A stretch of 64,000 nucleotides of DNA from Acidobacteriota bacterium (GTDB lineage Bacteria; Acidobacteriota; Terriglobia; Acidiferrales; UBA7541): positions 1 through 64,000 of the forward strand of contig QHZD01000019.1 of assembly GCA_003225315.1 (NCBI GenBank). The letters run 5' to 3'. The translations under genes were made by a program, and so were the position numbers. Below the pieces are notes generated by a model, which was given only the letters and a program-made list of their open reading frames with translations, searched no databases and was not told the DNA's origin. The first letter of the stretch is position 1. Every line of letters starts with the position of its first letter. Below, piece by piece: positions 33,198-41,671 of the stretch.

Positions 33198-35250
33198 CGT
33201 TTTCACCTCCTTTCCAAGTGGTTTTACATACATAGCTAGCTAAACTTTTTGGCTGAGTTGGGGGATGGAGTCCCTCAGCCTGCAGATGCGACGGAAATCT
33301 CTGTTTCTTTTGAGGCGCTGGCGCTGTCAGAACCCCGTGAGTCGCAAGATGACGCAGCCAGGACTCAATCGTTAGGGTGTGTGTCAAGCTGGCGGAGGAA
33401 ATTTCCTCGGAGCGCTGAGCTCCTTCCAAAGCCTCCTGAAATCGTTCGAGATCTATAATTCCCAAATCATGGGTGATGAGGCGTTCGCCTAATTCAGCCA
33501 AACTGGGCCACGTCGCCGCGGCGTCTTTCCGCGACTCCGGGGGAACAAATGCCTTTCTCCTGCGGTTGAGGAGTTCATCCGGAACGATGCCAACGAGGGC
33601 GCGTTTCATCAGAGAACGGCGCTGGCCTACGCGGACGATCTGTTCCCTAGGTATGGCAAAGACAAATTCCAGAAGGTCCCGGTCCAAGAAAGGGAAACGC
33701 ACTTCGCGAAGGAATTCTGGCTGAAGAGGCGATCTCGCCAGCAGCATGCGATCGCCATCCAGCGCACGCAAATTATCCTGAAAGCTCGGCAAGGGACCGA
33801 ACAGTTCCGTTCGGGACGGATAACCGTAAAGGGCAGCGCAGTTCCGGCGCACGAAGCCTGGATGGAGCCAGCTAGCCAGCGGGAGGACATTTTCTGGATC
33901 TATTTTGTCCTGGATGGCGAGAGGAAAAAAATCTCGAGCAGCTTCCCAGAGTAGCGGGAGCCGAGGCTTTCGCATTTTTGCGGCCCAGGCGTTTAGCTGG
34001 CGAACCAGCTTAGGCAAGCGTAGCCGTGCCATGAAGTTTTGCAATTCTAATTTTGGGTTTGGCGTGCCGTCGCCCAAGAATTCGCTTCCACCGATTCCGC
34101 AAAGTGAAGCCCGATGTCCGCTGGATTTCATGTACGCGTTATAGTGCTCGAATAGTCCATCCTGACTTCGATTGGGAACCGGAATCGCCGCAAAGCGATG
34201 GTTGTCAAACACGGATTCAAAATGATCTTGCGTGCGAGATCCTCTTGCAGTGGCCAGTTTGTTGGCATTCAAATGCAAACCCGCTTTGCCGCGCTTTTCT
34301 TCGACTTTGACGACCCAGCGGAGCTCGTTTGTATCGGGTTCAATATCGTCGTAGGAATCGTCGTACCAGGAGATGGTGTCAAGACGCGGGCATTCGGCTT
34401 GGCCGCGAGCGATGACAAGATCGGCCATGCAAACGATGGAGGAGGAGTCCATGCCGCCGCTGAGATCGGCAACGATGGGACAGTCGGAGCGGAGATTACG
34501 CCGGACGGCTGTCGAGAAGGCTATGCGGAAGTGCTCCTCGTATTCAGCGTCAGTGCGATAACAAATTCTTTTTTTTGCGTTGAAATCCCAGTACCTGGCG
34601 ACGACGCAATTCACGCCGTGTTTGCCGGGCCGCAACATCACCGACGAACACGGCGGGACCGCATGAATGCCAGAGTAAGGCGTCAGATGTACAGCCGGAT
34701 ACATAGCCATCCAGCCAGCGACATACTCTTCACAGATCTTGAACGGTTTTCCCGCGTATAAGACGAGCGGATCAAGAATTGTGCTCCAGGTGATGTGCTG
34801 ATCGTCGAACGAATAGTAGAGGTGCCGGGTACCGATGAAGTCTTTCCCAAGGAGCAGCGAGCAGTCCTGAGGGTTCCAGATCGACAGCGCCCAGTCCCCA
34901 ATCAGTTTGGCAAGACACTCGTCGCCCCACTTTTCGTACGCCGCCGCCACAATAGCTACCTCTGTGGTGTCAACGGTAAATGGTGCTCGCAATTCACTGA
35001 TGAGCTCAGCCCGATTATCCAATCGTCCGTCCCAAGTGATCACGGCGCCGGACCGCGAAACATGCGGCTGCACTTCCCGATGCGATTCCCGGGTAGTGCG
35101 GAAGGCGCGATAAAGAATCTTTATGCCGCCCTTCGAATAGGACTCGTTGCTGTCGGGGCCGTAGGGAGCAAGCGTTTCCGCCACCTTTTCCAGATACTCC
35201 GGCGCGGGCGGTGGTCCCTCGAAATTCCATCGTCCAAACTGCACGCTCAT
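33118..35250 (-). CDS. Asparagine-synthetase-like lasso cyclase candidate 1
   Basis: 710 residues. An N-terminal glutaminase-like domain begins MSVQFG, without the catalytic Cys2 of true Asn synthetases, so it cannot use glutamine. The C-terminal ATP-pyrophosphatase domain has the PP-loop VADLSGGMDSSSIVCMAD. This is the architecture of lasso cyclases (McjC type), which adenylate a side-chain acid and join it to the N-terminus of the core. Oddities: the usual GGDE motif reads GIGGSEFLGD here, and homology to its paralogue ends about 67 residues before the stop, leaving a tail that runs through the ribosome site and start of precursor 1. It follows cyclase candidate 2 after 62 bases, with GAGGGAAT as ribosome site. 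Confidence 0.82.
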   Translation of the reverse strand: MSVQFGRWNFEGPPPAPEYLEKVAETLAPYGPDSNESYSKGGIKILYRAFRTTRESHREVQPHVSRSGAVITWDGRLDNRAELISELRAPFTVDTTEVAIVAAAYEKWGDECLAKLIGDWALSIWNPQDCSLLLGKDFIGTRHLYYSFDDQHITWSTILDPLVLYAGKPFKICEEYVAGWMAMYPAVHLTPYSGIHAVPPCSSVMLRPGKHGVNCVVARYWDFNAKKRICYRTDAEYEEHFRIAFSTAVRRNLRSDCPIVADLSGGMDSSSIVCMADLVIARGQAECPRLDTISWYDDSYDDIEPDTNELRWVVKVEEKRGKAGLHLNANKLATARGSRTQDHFESVFDNHRFAAIPVPNRSQDGLFEHYNAYMKSSGHRASLCGIGGSEFLGDGTPNPKLELQNFMARLRLPKLVRQLNAWAAKMRKPRLPLLWEAARDFFPLAIQDKIDPENVLPLASWLHPGFVRRNCAALYGYPSRTELFGPLPSFQDNLRALDGDRMLLARSPLQPEFLREVRFPFLDRDLLEFVFAIPREQIVRVGQRRSLMKRALVGIVPDELLNRRRKAFVPPESRKDAAATWPSLAELGERLITHDLGIIDLERFQEALEGAQRSEEISSASLTHTLTIESWLRHLATHGVLTAPAPQKKQRFPSHLQAEGLHPPTQPKSLASYVCKTTWKGGENDEIRNARTHCIDCDRCHPEQRQQDGQ

Positions 35251-35312
35251 GATTCCCTCTCACTGCTTCAGCTAGCTGCGGCTATATTCCATTTTCATTT
35301 GTAGTGATGTCG

Positions 35313-37253
35313 TCAGCCTTGCATAGAAGGGCTCAATGCCAATCCATGCCCCATGGTTGTCTGCAAATTCATGACGCGCAGAGTGCGAAGATCCCTCAGC
35401 CAGCCTTCGAGGAATATGGTGGTTGTCAGGGCATTTGTGGGGAATTTGTCATCATCGCCCTGGCGAGCCTTCTGTAAGGCTTCGAGAAAACGATTTGTGT
35501 CAACAATACCGATCGCACTGCTGACCATATCCTGGGCTATTTCCGTCAATCTCGCCCAGTCTCTTGAAATGCCCACGAGCGGGGCGCGCGAGACAAAGGC
35601 TTTTGTTTTCCTGTTTAGGATTTCGTCGGGCACAATCCCGAAGAGCGCGCGACGCATCAGAGATCGACGCTGTGTCGGACGGACAAGTTGTTCCCGTGGG
35701 ATGGCAAACATGAATTCCAGAAGGTCCCGGTCAAGAAAAGGATAACGCTTGTCAAAGGGGGGATCGAAGGGCGCCGCGGCACGTGCTAGCTGCCTTCGCA
35801 AAATATCGAGCGTACCCAAGTTGCCCTGAAAGCTCGGCAGAGGACCGAACAGCTTCGTGCGTGAAGGATAGCCGGTTAGCGCAGCCCGGTGGCGCTTCAC
35901 AAAATTCGACTGTAGCCACGGGGCCGGCCGCATGTATTTTGGAACTCCCACGACCGAAGGCGGAAAAAAATCCCTAGCAGCTTCCCAGAACAGATGAAAC
36001 CATGGTCTTCGTTTTTCCAGCGCCCAGACTTTCAGTTGATGAGCGAGCGTACCCAAACGCGCCCTCACAAGGTGGTTTTGCAGTTCAGATATAGGGGTTG
36101 GCACACCACCCATAACCTCGTCGCCGCCGATGCCGGAAAGCACGACGCGATTCCCTTGTGAGGTCAAGCACAGCTTCATTTCTCCGGACGTTCGGCCATC
36201 ATACCCGGGAGTCGCTACGAAGCGATCGGTAGATGGAGGCTCGGGGCGCGCCTTGGGCTCGGCCGCTTGATCCTCGTCTTTCTGTCCTACGTTGACGTGC
36301 CAACCTGTGCGGCCACGTTTTTCTTCGACTTTGGTGAAATACGGGCGTTCGTTCCAATTGGGTTCGGAGTCATCGTAGTTGGAAATGGTGTCAAGACGCG
36401 GGCATTCGGCTTGGCCTCGTGCAATCACGGTATCGGCCATACACACGATGGAAGAAGAATCTCTGCCGCCGCTGAGTTCTGCAAGGACAGGCCTATCGGA
36501 GCGGACCTTCCTCTCGACCGCTTGCGCAAAGACGGTACGAAACTGCTCCTCGTACTCGCAGTCAGTGCGGTAGCGGATATTCTTGCCTGGATCGAAATCC
36601 CAATACTTGCTGACAGTATGGCTTCCCGGCCGCAACAACACCCAAGAGGAGGGTGGCACAGAATGGATATCCACGCAGGGTGTTAGATGAACAGCCGGGT
36701 ACATGGACGAAAACCACCCGGCAACGTACTCTTTGTCGAGATCGAAAGTCCTTCCAGCAAACCGGATGATTGGGTCAAGGAGGGTTCCCCAAGTGACTTG
36801 ATTTCCGCCAATCCAATAGTAGAGATGACGTGTACCAATCGGGTCCTTAGCCAGGAGCAACGAACGGTTGTTGCGGTTCCAAATCGAAACCGCCCAGTCA
36901 CCGACAAGCTTTCCCAAACAGTTGTTGCCCCATCGTTCATACGCTGCTGCCACCAGTGCTACGTCGGTGTGGTCGCCGGTCAAGGAGTCGCGTAGTTCGA
37001 TGATGAGCTCCTTGCGATTATCCAAGCGTCCGTCCCAAGTGATCACGGCGCCAGACGGTGAAATATGTGGCTGTACTTCGAGATGCGACTCCGTTGTCGT
37101 GTGGAAAGCACGATAGAGGATTGCTACTCCGTCTTTGGAATACCCGTCATTGCTATCGGGTCCGTACGGAGCAAGCGTCGCGCCAACCTTGTCAAGATAT
37201 TCCTGGGTTACAGGCCGGCGGTCGAAATTCCATTTTCCAAACTGTACGCTCAT
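35313..37253 (-). CDS. Asparagine-synthetase-like lasso cyclase candidate 2
   Basis: 646 residues, clearly paralogous to candidate 1 (both begin MSVQFG-WNF and share GAVITWDGRLDNR). Cys2 is absent. The PP-loop is LAELSGGRDSSSIVCMAD and the second ATP-site motif is intact (LSGIGGDEVMGG). It ends normally in WLRDLRTLRVMN and a short tail. Lying between the B2 peptidase and candidate 1, it is the better preserved of the two and probably the main cyclase. Two cyclases for three precursor types may reflect division of labour. Confidence 0.85.
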   Translation of the reverse strand: MSVQFGKWNFDRRPVTQEYLDKVGATLAPYGPDSNDGYSKDGVAILYRAFHTTTESHLEVQPHISPSGAVITWDGRLDNRKELIIELRDSLTGDHTDVALVAAAYERWGNNCLGKLVGDWAVSIWNRNNRSLLLAKDPIGTRHLYYWIGGNQVTWGTLLDPIIRFAGRTFDLDKEYVAGWFSSMYPAVHLTPCVDIHSVPPSSWVLLRPGSHTVSKYWDFDPGKNIRYRTDCEYEEQFRTVFAQAVERKVRSDRPVLAELSGGRDSSSIVCMADTVIARGQAECPRLDTISNYDDSEPNWNERPYFTKVEEKRGRTGWHVNVGQKDEDQAAEPKARPEPPSTDRFVATPGYDGRTSGEMKLCLTSQGNRVVLSGIGGDEVMGGVPTPISELQNHLVRARLGTLAHQLKVWALEKRRPWFHLFWEAARDFFPPSVVGVPKYMRPAPWLQSNFVKRHRAALTGYPSRTKLFGPLPSFQGNLGTLDILRRQLARAAAPFDPPFDKRYPFLDRDLLEFMFAIPREQLVRPTQRRSLMRRALFGIVPDEILNRKTKAFVSRAPLVGISRDWARLTEIAQDMVSSAIGIVDTNRFLEALQKARQGDDDKFPTNALTTTIFLEGWLRDLRTLRVMNLQTTMGHGLALSPSMQG

Positions 37254-37315
37254 GATTTGGTCCGTGTTCTTAACTGTTTCTTTATTGTTATTCAGTTAGT
37301 AATCTTTTCTGACTC

Positions 37316-37690
37316 TTAGCACCTATCGACAATCGCGTACATCTCCGGTATGTATGACTTGTCGTTTACAACTCGGCCATCGACCTCGACCCAGGCGTGG
37401 GCTTTGAAAGGCATCTGCTGTGCCCCGATGACCATCTGCGCAGGTACGCCGTAGCGCTTCAAGAGACACGTCAAAGCTGCGGATCGTTGAAGGCAAAGAG
37501 ACTCTTTCCAGTACCAAATGCCGGCCATGTCCAGAGCAGCGCAGACCCGTTCGACCGCATCCGGCGTAGGAGTCTTCTTGCCTAGCGGGCACTTGCGCAC
37601 TTTGTCGTAGAGGGCGGCAAAATTTCTCCGCGCGAGGTAAAGGTCAAACTGAATCAGCTTTAGATACGCTTGCAGTACTAGAAATGACAT
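37316..37690 (-). CDS. Lasso peptide B2 protein, transglutaminase-like leader peptidase
   Basis: 124 residues from the ATG at 37690, which has AAGGTGG at good spacing; the open frame to 37795 is probably untranslated. The short N-terminal helix is followed by the Cys-His-Asp catalytic set of the family: Cys66 in ESLCLQRSAALTCLLKRYGV, His98 in FKAHAWVEVDG and Asp110 in RVVND. Stand-alone B2 proteins of this size cut the leader of lasso precursors with help from a B1 (RRE) protein. It is 62 bases upstream of cyclase candidate 2. It is the only B2 seen, so it would serve all four precursors. Confidence 0.88.
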   Translation of the reverse strand: MSFLVLQAYLKLIQFDLYLARRNFAALYDKVRKCPLGKKTPTPDAVERVCAALDMAGIWYWKESLCLQRSAALTCLLKRYGVPAQMVIGAQQMPFKAHAWVEVDGRVVNDKSYIPEMYAIVDRC

Positions 37691-38074
37691 GTAAACCACC
37701 TTGGTTAAGCTATCGAGTTTTAAGTCAAATTCCAGGACTTGACAGAATTTACTGATTCTTTTTTCTCGCTTTCCAAAGTTCCATTCGCATATCAACTAAC
37801 TTCCGTGTTGTTCATCGCGGGCTGGCGAGCAGGGCTGAACGATCAGTCGGCGGTAACTCTGAAGACGTGCTGATGATGAGTGATCTTGTCTTCGCTCGTC
37901 AACGGAAGACAGTTTTCATGTCCGGCCAAAAGGGGTGAGATGCGGCCATGAATTGAGTATTATGTGGAGATACATCTGAATATTATAATACTAGTACTAA
38001 ACGTAACTGGGCCAAAGACTCATGCAGGCCAGGGGCCTTATGTTCTTCCGAATTTTTGAAAAATGAAGACAGGC
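37691..38074. promoter_or_regulatory. Intergenic region upstream of B2, probable promoter of the core lasso operon
   Basis: No gene is seen. On the minus strand a TATAAT hexamer lies at 37982-37987 in an AT-rich patch, without a good -35 match. This is the only large gap within the minus-strand run, so transcription of B2, the cyclases and the precursors may start here separately from the glycosyltransferase genes. Confidence 0.35.
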
Positions 38075-38992
38075 TCAACGCGCGGCGGGCCGCAGCTCTT
38101 GGGTGGACTCCCAAGCGCCGTCATTGTCCCGGGTGAATTCTCGAAGAAGTTCTGTCTCTGAGGTGATCGCCAGCCTGTGCCCGTCAGGCTTATCGTGAAC
38201 GAACCAGTAGCGTCCGGCTCCAGGATAATACGGTGGTCCGATCGTTCCGTCGCAATTCAGGCGCAAGGATTTGTCTCGGTGGCCGCCTTTCAAGCATAAG
38301 GTTTGATTCTTCAGATGGTTTGTTTCTTGTTCGTTGATTTGTATGTGCCAGCGGAAAGGTGGCTTGTATCGGCCCTCGAAGAAATCAATATTAGCGAACT
38401 TATAGTAGGGTTTTAGTCCGTGCGCCATGAACACGGGCACTTCGTAGTCGAACTTCCCGGTTCCAAATCCAACCCAGTTATACCGTCGGTCAATCAATTC
38501 GAGCTTTAGGCCAAGGCGGTGGCGCGTTATGTTCAGCGGCGTCTGATCATACGGATCGTAAGAGGGAACACCCGGATTGGCCAGCACGAATTTTTCTGTT
38601 TCTCGAAACCAATCGTGATGGCAATTTCGATTGAGCATCATGAGTCCCGCATTGAAGTACTCGTGGATAGGGATGTCCCAATCCCGGCATGCCCGGATGA
38701 CCATAGGATGAAGGCGTTCCGCGACCGCCACAATTGCATCCCGTCTTGCGAATCTTTCGGGATTCCAGACGTTCAGGCACACCATATCCGAATCGAAAAA
38801 CATCACCTTATCGTCGTCAACTACATCAAAAACCCTCAGCTTTAGCAGATGGGGATAGGGAAGGCCAGAAGAGACAAAATGAGTGTCGTCAAGAATCACC
38901 GTCTCCAGACCCGTCATGTTTCGAACGGCCTCCGAAGCGCGAATGGCGAGTCTCTTGTAATATTCCCCAATTCCAATGGTCACGGCGATCAT
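38075..38992 (-). CDS. GT8-family glycosyltransferase b
   Basis: 305 residues with ribosome site GGAGAAAC. GT8 features: the metal motif VMFFDSDMVCLN near residue 70, the EYFNAGLMMLNR motif and a late DQTPLNITRHRLG segment. About 70 C-terminal residues after RYKPPFRWHIQIN form an extra beta-rich domain shared with its neighbour (SLRLNCDGTIGPPYYPGAGR). GT8 enzymes transfer glucose or galactose with retention. It is 18 bases downstream of its paralogue and near the lasso genes, so modification of the peptide or a carrier is possible. Confidence 0.82.
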   Translation of the reverse strand: MIAVTIGIGEYYKRLAIRASEAVRNMTGLETVILDDTHFVSSGLPYPHLLKLRVFDVVDDDKVMFFDSDMVCLNVWNPERFARRDAIVAVAERLHPMVIRACRDWDIPIHEYFNAGLMMLNRNCHHDWFRETEKFVLANPGVPSYDPYDQTPLNITRHRLGLKLELIDRRYNWVGFGTGKFDYEVPVFMAHGLKPYYKFANIDFFEGRYKPPFRWHIQINEQETNHLKNQTLCLKGGHRDKSLRLNCDGTIGPPYYPGAGRYWFVHDKPDGHRLAITSETELLREFTRDNDGAWESTQELRPAAR

Positions 38993-39010
38993 TGTTTCTC
39001 CGTTCGACGA

Positions 39011-39952
39011 TTAAGCGTGGGCGTCAAATGACACTTCGGAAAGGGCAGGCTCCAACCGCTGAATCGACCGCCAAGACCTGTCCGATGCTTTCTTGAACTC
39101 CTGCAGGACTTGAGCTTCTGAACAAATCGCCAGCGTGAGTGAACCAGCTCTGTTATGCACAAACCAATATTGTCCCGCGCCTGTAAAGCGCGGCGGACCG
39201 ATTGTTCCGTCACTGTTGAATCGTATGCTCGTCTCTTTGTCTCCGGCGCTCATACATAAAGCTCGATTCTTGAGGCCGTCCATCTCCTCTTCGTTGATTT
39301 CGATTTGCCAGTTGAAAGGAGGTTTGTAGCGTCCTTCAAAGAAATCAATGTTCGCGAATTTGTTCTCGGGATGGAGCCCGTGCGCCATATAAACGGGCAC
39401 TTCATAACTGAGCCGGCTGCCTCCGAAACCGATCCAGTTATATCTTCGGTCCAGCAACTCCAGCTTGAGGCCCAGGCGATGACGAGTAATGTTCAATGCG
39501 GCCTGGTCGTAGGGATCGTATTCCGCAAACTTCTTATCCGTAAGTACAAAATGTTCTGTCTCCCGAAGCCAGTCCTGATGGCATCGGCGATTCAACAAGA
39601 GGAGTCCCGCATTGAAGTATTCTCCCGGCGGAATTTCCCAATCCTGTGCCGTCCGGACATGCAGAGGGCGAGCGCTTTCCGCCACAGCCACGAGCGCATC
39701 CATCCTTGCAAGACGCTCGGGGCTCCAGGGACTCAAGCAAACCATATCCGCGTCGAAATAAAGGACCGACTCATGGTTAACGAAGTCAAACATACGCAAT
39801 TTGAGGTGGTGCGGAGCGGGAAGGCCGGAAGAAGCGAAGTGCTCGTCGGTCAGGATTACTACCTTTATGCCGGTCTTTTCTTCCACAGCCTGTGCGGCAT
39901 GCCTCGCCAGGCGGCTGTAATATTCACCAACACCGATCGTGATCCCCACCAT
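39011..39952 (-). CDS. GT8-family glycosyltransferase a
   Basis: 313 residues, paralogue of the next gene on the minus strand (both start with TIG(I/V)GEYY-RLA). The metal motif is VLYFDADMVCLS, followed by EYFNAGLLLLNRRCHQDW and DQAALNITRHRLG. The same unusual C-terminal beta domain is present (SIRFNSDGTIGPPRFTGAGQ), and it looks like a carbohydrate- or peptide-binding module, which is inferred. It starts 6 bases after the GT4 stop, with GAGGAT upstream, in a tight three-gene glycosyltransferase operon. Confidence 0.82.
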   Translation of the reverse strand: MVGITIGVGEYYSRLARHAAQAVEEKTGIKVVILTDEHFASSGLPAPHHLKLRMFDFVNHESVLYFDADMVCLSPWSPERLARMDALVAVAESARPLHVRTAQDWEIPPGEYFNAGLLLLNRRCHQDWLRETEHFVLTDKKFAEYDPYDQAALNITRHRLGLKLELLDRRYNWIGFGGSRLSYEVPVYMAHGLHPENKFANIDFFEGRYKPPFNWQIEINEEEMDGLKNRALCMSAGDKETSIRFNSDGTIGPPRFTGAGQYWFVHNRAGSLTLAICSEAQVLQEFKKASDRSWRSIQRLEPALSEVSFDAHA

Positions 39953-39958
39953 AGTTGA

Positions 39959-41062
39959 CTATCCTCTTGCAACGATTTGTGAAAACCGCTCGGAGTTAAC
40001 AATTTCTCGGATTCTCTTCTCGATGGTCGCTCCCACGGCGCCACGGTCGAACTTTTTTATGTCACGGGTTGCATTTTGAACCTTTTGGCGAATCTCAGGA
40101 GTGTCACGCGTGTGATACAAGAACAGCAATTTCTCCTCCAAGTCCTCTACAGAAGGGTAGGCCCACTTCATGGTCTGATCGAAGAAATAGAAGCAATCCT
40201 CCGGCTTGATGTGATCCACGGCAAAATCCAGCAGCAGGGAGTTTTCGTCGTTCATGAACTCACAGTTGCCGGAATATCCAGTTGCGATCGTCGGTTTTTG
40301 CAAAATCATCGCGTCGGATAGGGTTAGCCCCCATCCTTCGGAATGATGAGGGCTAACATACGCATCCGCGGTTTCGTAAAGAGCGTTCATTTGTGCATCG
40401 TCAAGATGCTCACGCAGGACAATGACACTATCTTCCTGGAGATCTCCTACATCATCTTGAGGACCAACTTTGATGATTAGTTTGGCCTTTGGCATGGCTG
40501 GTCTTCGCCTCTGGAACGCGGCTGCCAGGGCCCTGGTGTTCTTGCGCAAATCCCACAGTTTCGTGACCATTAGAAAATAGAAACTTTTCCGGTCGTAGGA
40601 AATGATTCGTCGAATATATTCGCGGGCGGCATCTGAGCAATGCGTGTCGCGTTCGACCACATGCGGCACATATTTTACTTGCGGATGATACTGCCCGAAG
40701 ATTTCACAGCAATATTGTGAACACGTCCAGATTTCCTGAACGTGAGAGATCGCCTCTTGATATAGAGGCGGCAACTCACTAGCTTCCCAGACGCAATATC
40801 CGACAAGATATCTCCGCTTCAGGGCGGGATAGACTTCAACGAGCGACCTGAAACTGTGCGGTTCGAAATGCAGCAAAACAATGTCTGCAAGGCTGATCTC
40901 GCTGACGACTTCGGAGTGGCTCCGGATGAGGTCACGGTACACTCGTGCCACTCTTGCATGGCTCAGATATTTCGACGCCCCGTAGCAAACTTTCACACTT
41001 TTCAGATCATTCCCTAGTGTGGGAACCTCATAGGGAGCGGTTTGCTGGCCGGCGGTTTCCAA
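39959..41062 (-). CDS. GT4-family glycosyltransferase
   Basis: 367 residues from a TTG preceded by GTGGGG; no ATG is available near the N-terminus. The GT-B fold C-terminal half shows the E-x7-E donor-site motif (HHSEGWGLTLSDAM) and KPTIATGYSGNCEFM. The N-terminal half contains VGYCVWEASELPPLY, seen in GT4 enzymes that act on surface glycans. It is the first gene of the minus-strand operon and is transcribed divergently from the PqqD gene at 41387. Confidence 0.85.
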   Translation of the reverse strand: METAGQQTAPYEVPTLGNDLKSVKVCYGASKYLSHARVARVYRDLIRSHSEVVSEISLADIVLLHFEPHSFRSLVEVYPALKRRYLVGYCVWEASELPPLYQEAISHVQEIWTCSQYCCEIFGQYHPQVKYVPHVVERDTHCSDAAREYIRRIISYDRKSFYFLMVTKLWDLRKNTRALAAAFQRRRPAMPKAKLIIKVGPQDDVGDLQEDSVIVLREHLDDAQMNALYETADAYVSPHHSEGWGLTLSDAMILQKPTIATGYSGNCEFMNDENSLLLDFAVDHIKPEDCFYFFDQTMKWAYPSVEDLEEKLLFLYHTRDTPEIRQKVQNATRDIKKFDRGAVGATIEKRIREIVNSERFSQIVARG

Positions 41063-41386
41063 TGTATCCCCACTGCGACGCAGAAATGCGCCACGTCGTA
41101 TTCGTCATCTGGCCGGGGAAGTAGGCGGGCTATCAGAACTTTCGTTACGCCCCCTAAATCTTCCAGGGGCCGTTTTCTGCGCTTCGATGTTCTTCGACGA
41201 TAAACATAGAAATCCTCGCGCAAAGTGTCAACACTTTTCTGGTCAGAATGCAAGTAGTGATTGCTTTTTGTGTTTGCGCCGATTAGCCGACTGTGTCAAA
41301 AAAAGCTTGAGGCCCTTTGATATCTGCTGGAGGAGCGATGCCTGGCAACAATACCCCGTACATCGAAATGAAAGGAAGAAACGGCA
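41063..41386. promoter_or_regulatory. Divergent control region between the two glycosyltransferase arms
   Basis: A 324-base gap between divergent operons. The palindrome AAAGTGT-CA-ACACTTT lies at 41222-41237, about 150 bases before the PqqD ATG and 160 before the GT4 start, a good position for an operator. Two AraC-type regulators are encoded in the locus. No other feature is seen. Confidence 0.45.
41222..41237. promoter_or_regulatory. 16-bp palindrome, candidate operator
   Basis: AAAGTGT and ACACTTT are perfect inverted 7-mers with a 2-base spacer, inside the divergent intergenic region. A regulator-binding role is suggested only by symmetry and position. Confidence 0.35.
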
Positions 41387-41641
41387 ATGCAAGTATCAGG
41401 AGTAGCTCGCGTGTCCACGACCACCGACGGGAAAACCATCATGGAAATTGCGGGGCGGCCCGCATTCGAACTAAATCGCGTCGCCTTGAGCATTTGGACG
41501 AAGTTGGCGGCCGGTCATTCCCCACAGGAAATCAGTTCGCAAGTCGCGAAAGAGTTCAGTGCTCCTGAAGAGCTTGCGAGCAAGGATGTGGATCACTTCA
41601 TCGAAAAGTTGAAGCGTCACCTGTTGATTTACGATAACTAG
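41387..41641 (+). CDS. Stand-alone PqqD/RRE protein
   Basis: 84 residues, with AGGAAG upstream. The winged-helix PqqD fold pattern is seen: a three-strand start (VARVSTTTDGKTIMEIAGRP), LNRVALSIWTKLAAG, and the helix HSPQEISSQVAKEF followed by DVDHFIEKLKRHLLI. Such RiPP recognition elements bind precursor leaders. It is closely related to the N-terminal domains of the three following fusion proteins, so it may be a copy that lost the transferase, or a separate leader carrier. Confidence 0.85.
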   Translation: MQVSGVARVSTTTDGKTIMEIAGRPAFELNRVALSIWTKLAAGHSPQEISSQVAKEFSAPEELASKDVDHFIEKLKRHLLIYDN

Positions 41642-41671
41642 CGGTTCTTTTTGAATGGTGGCTGACTCAAA

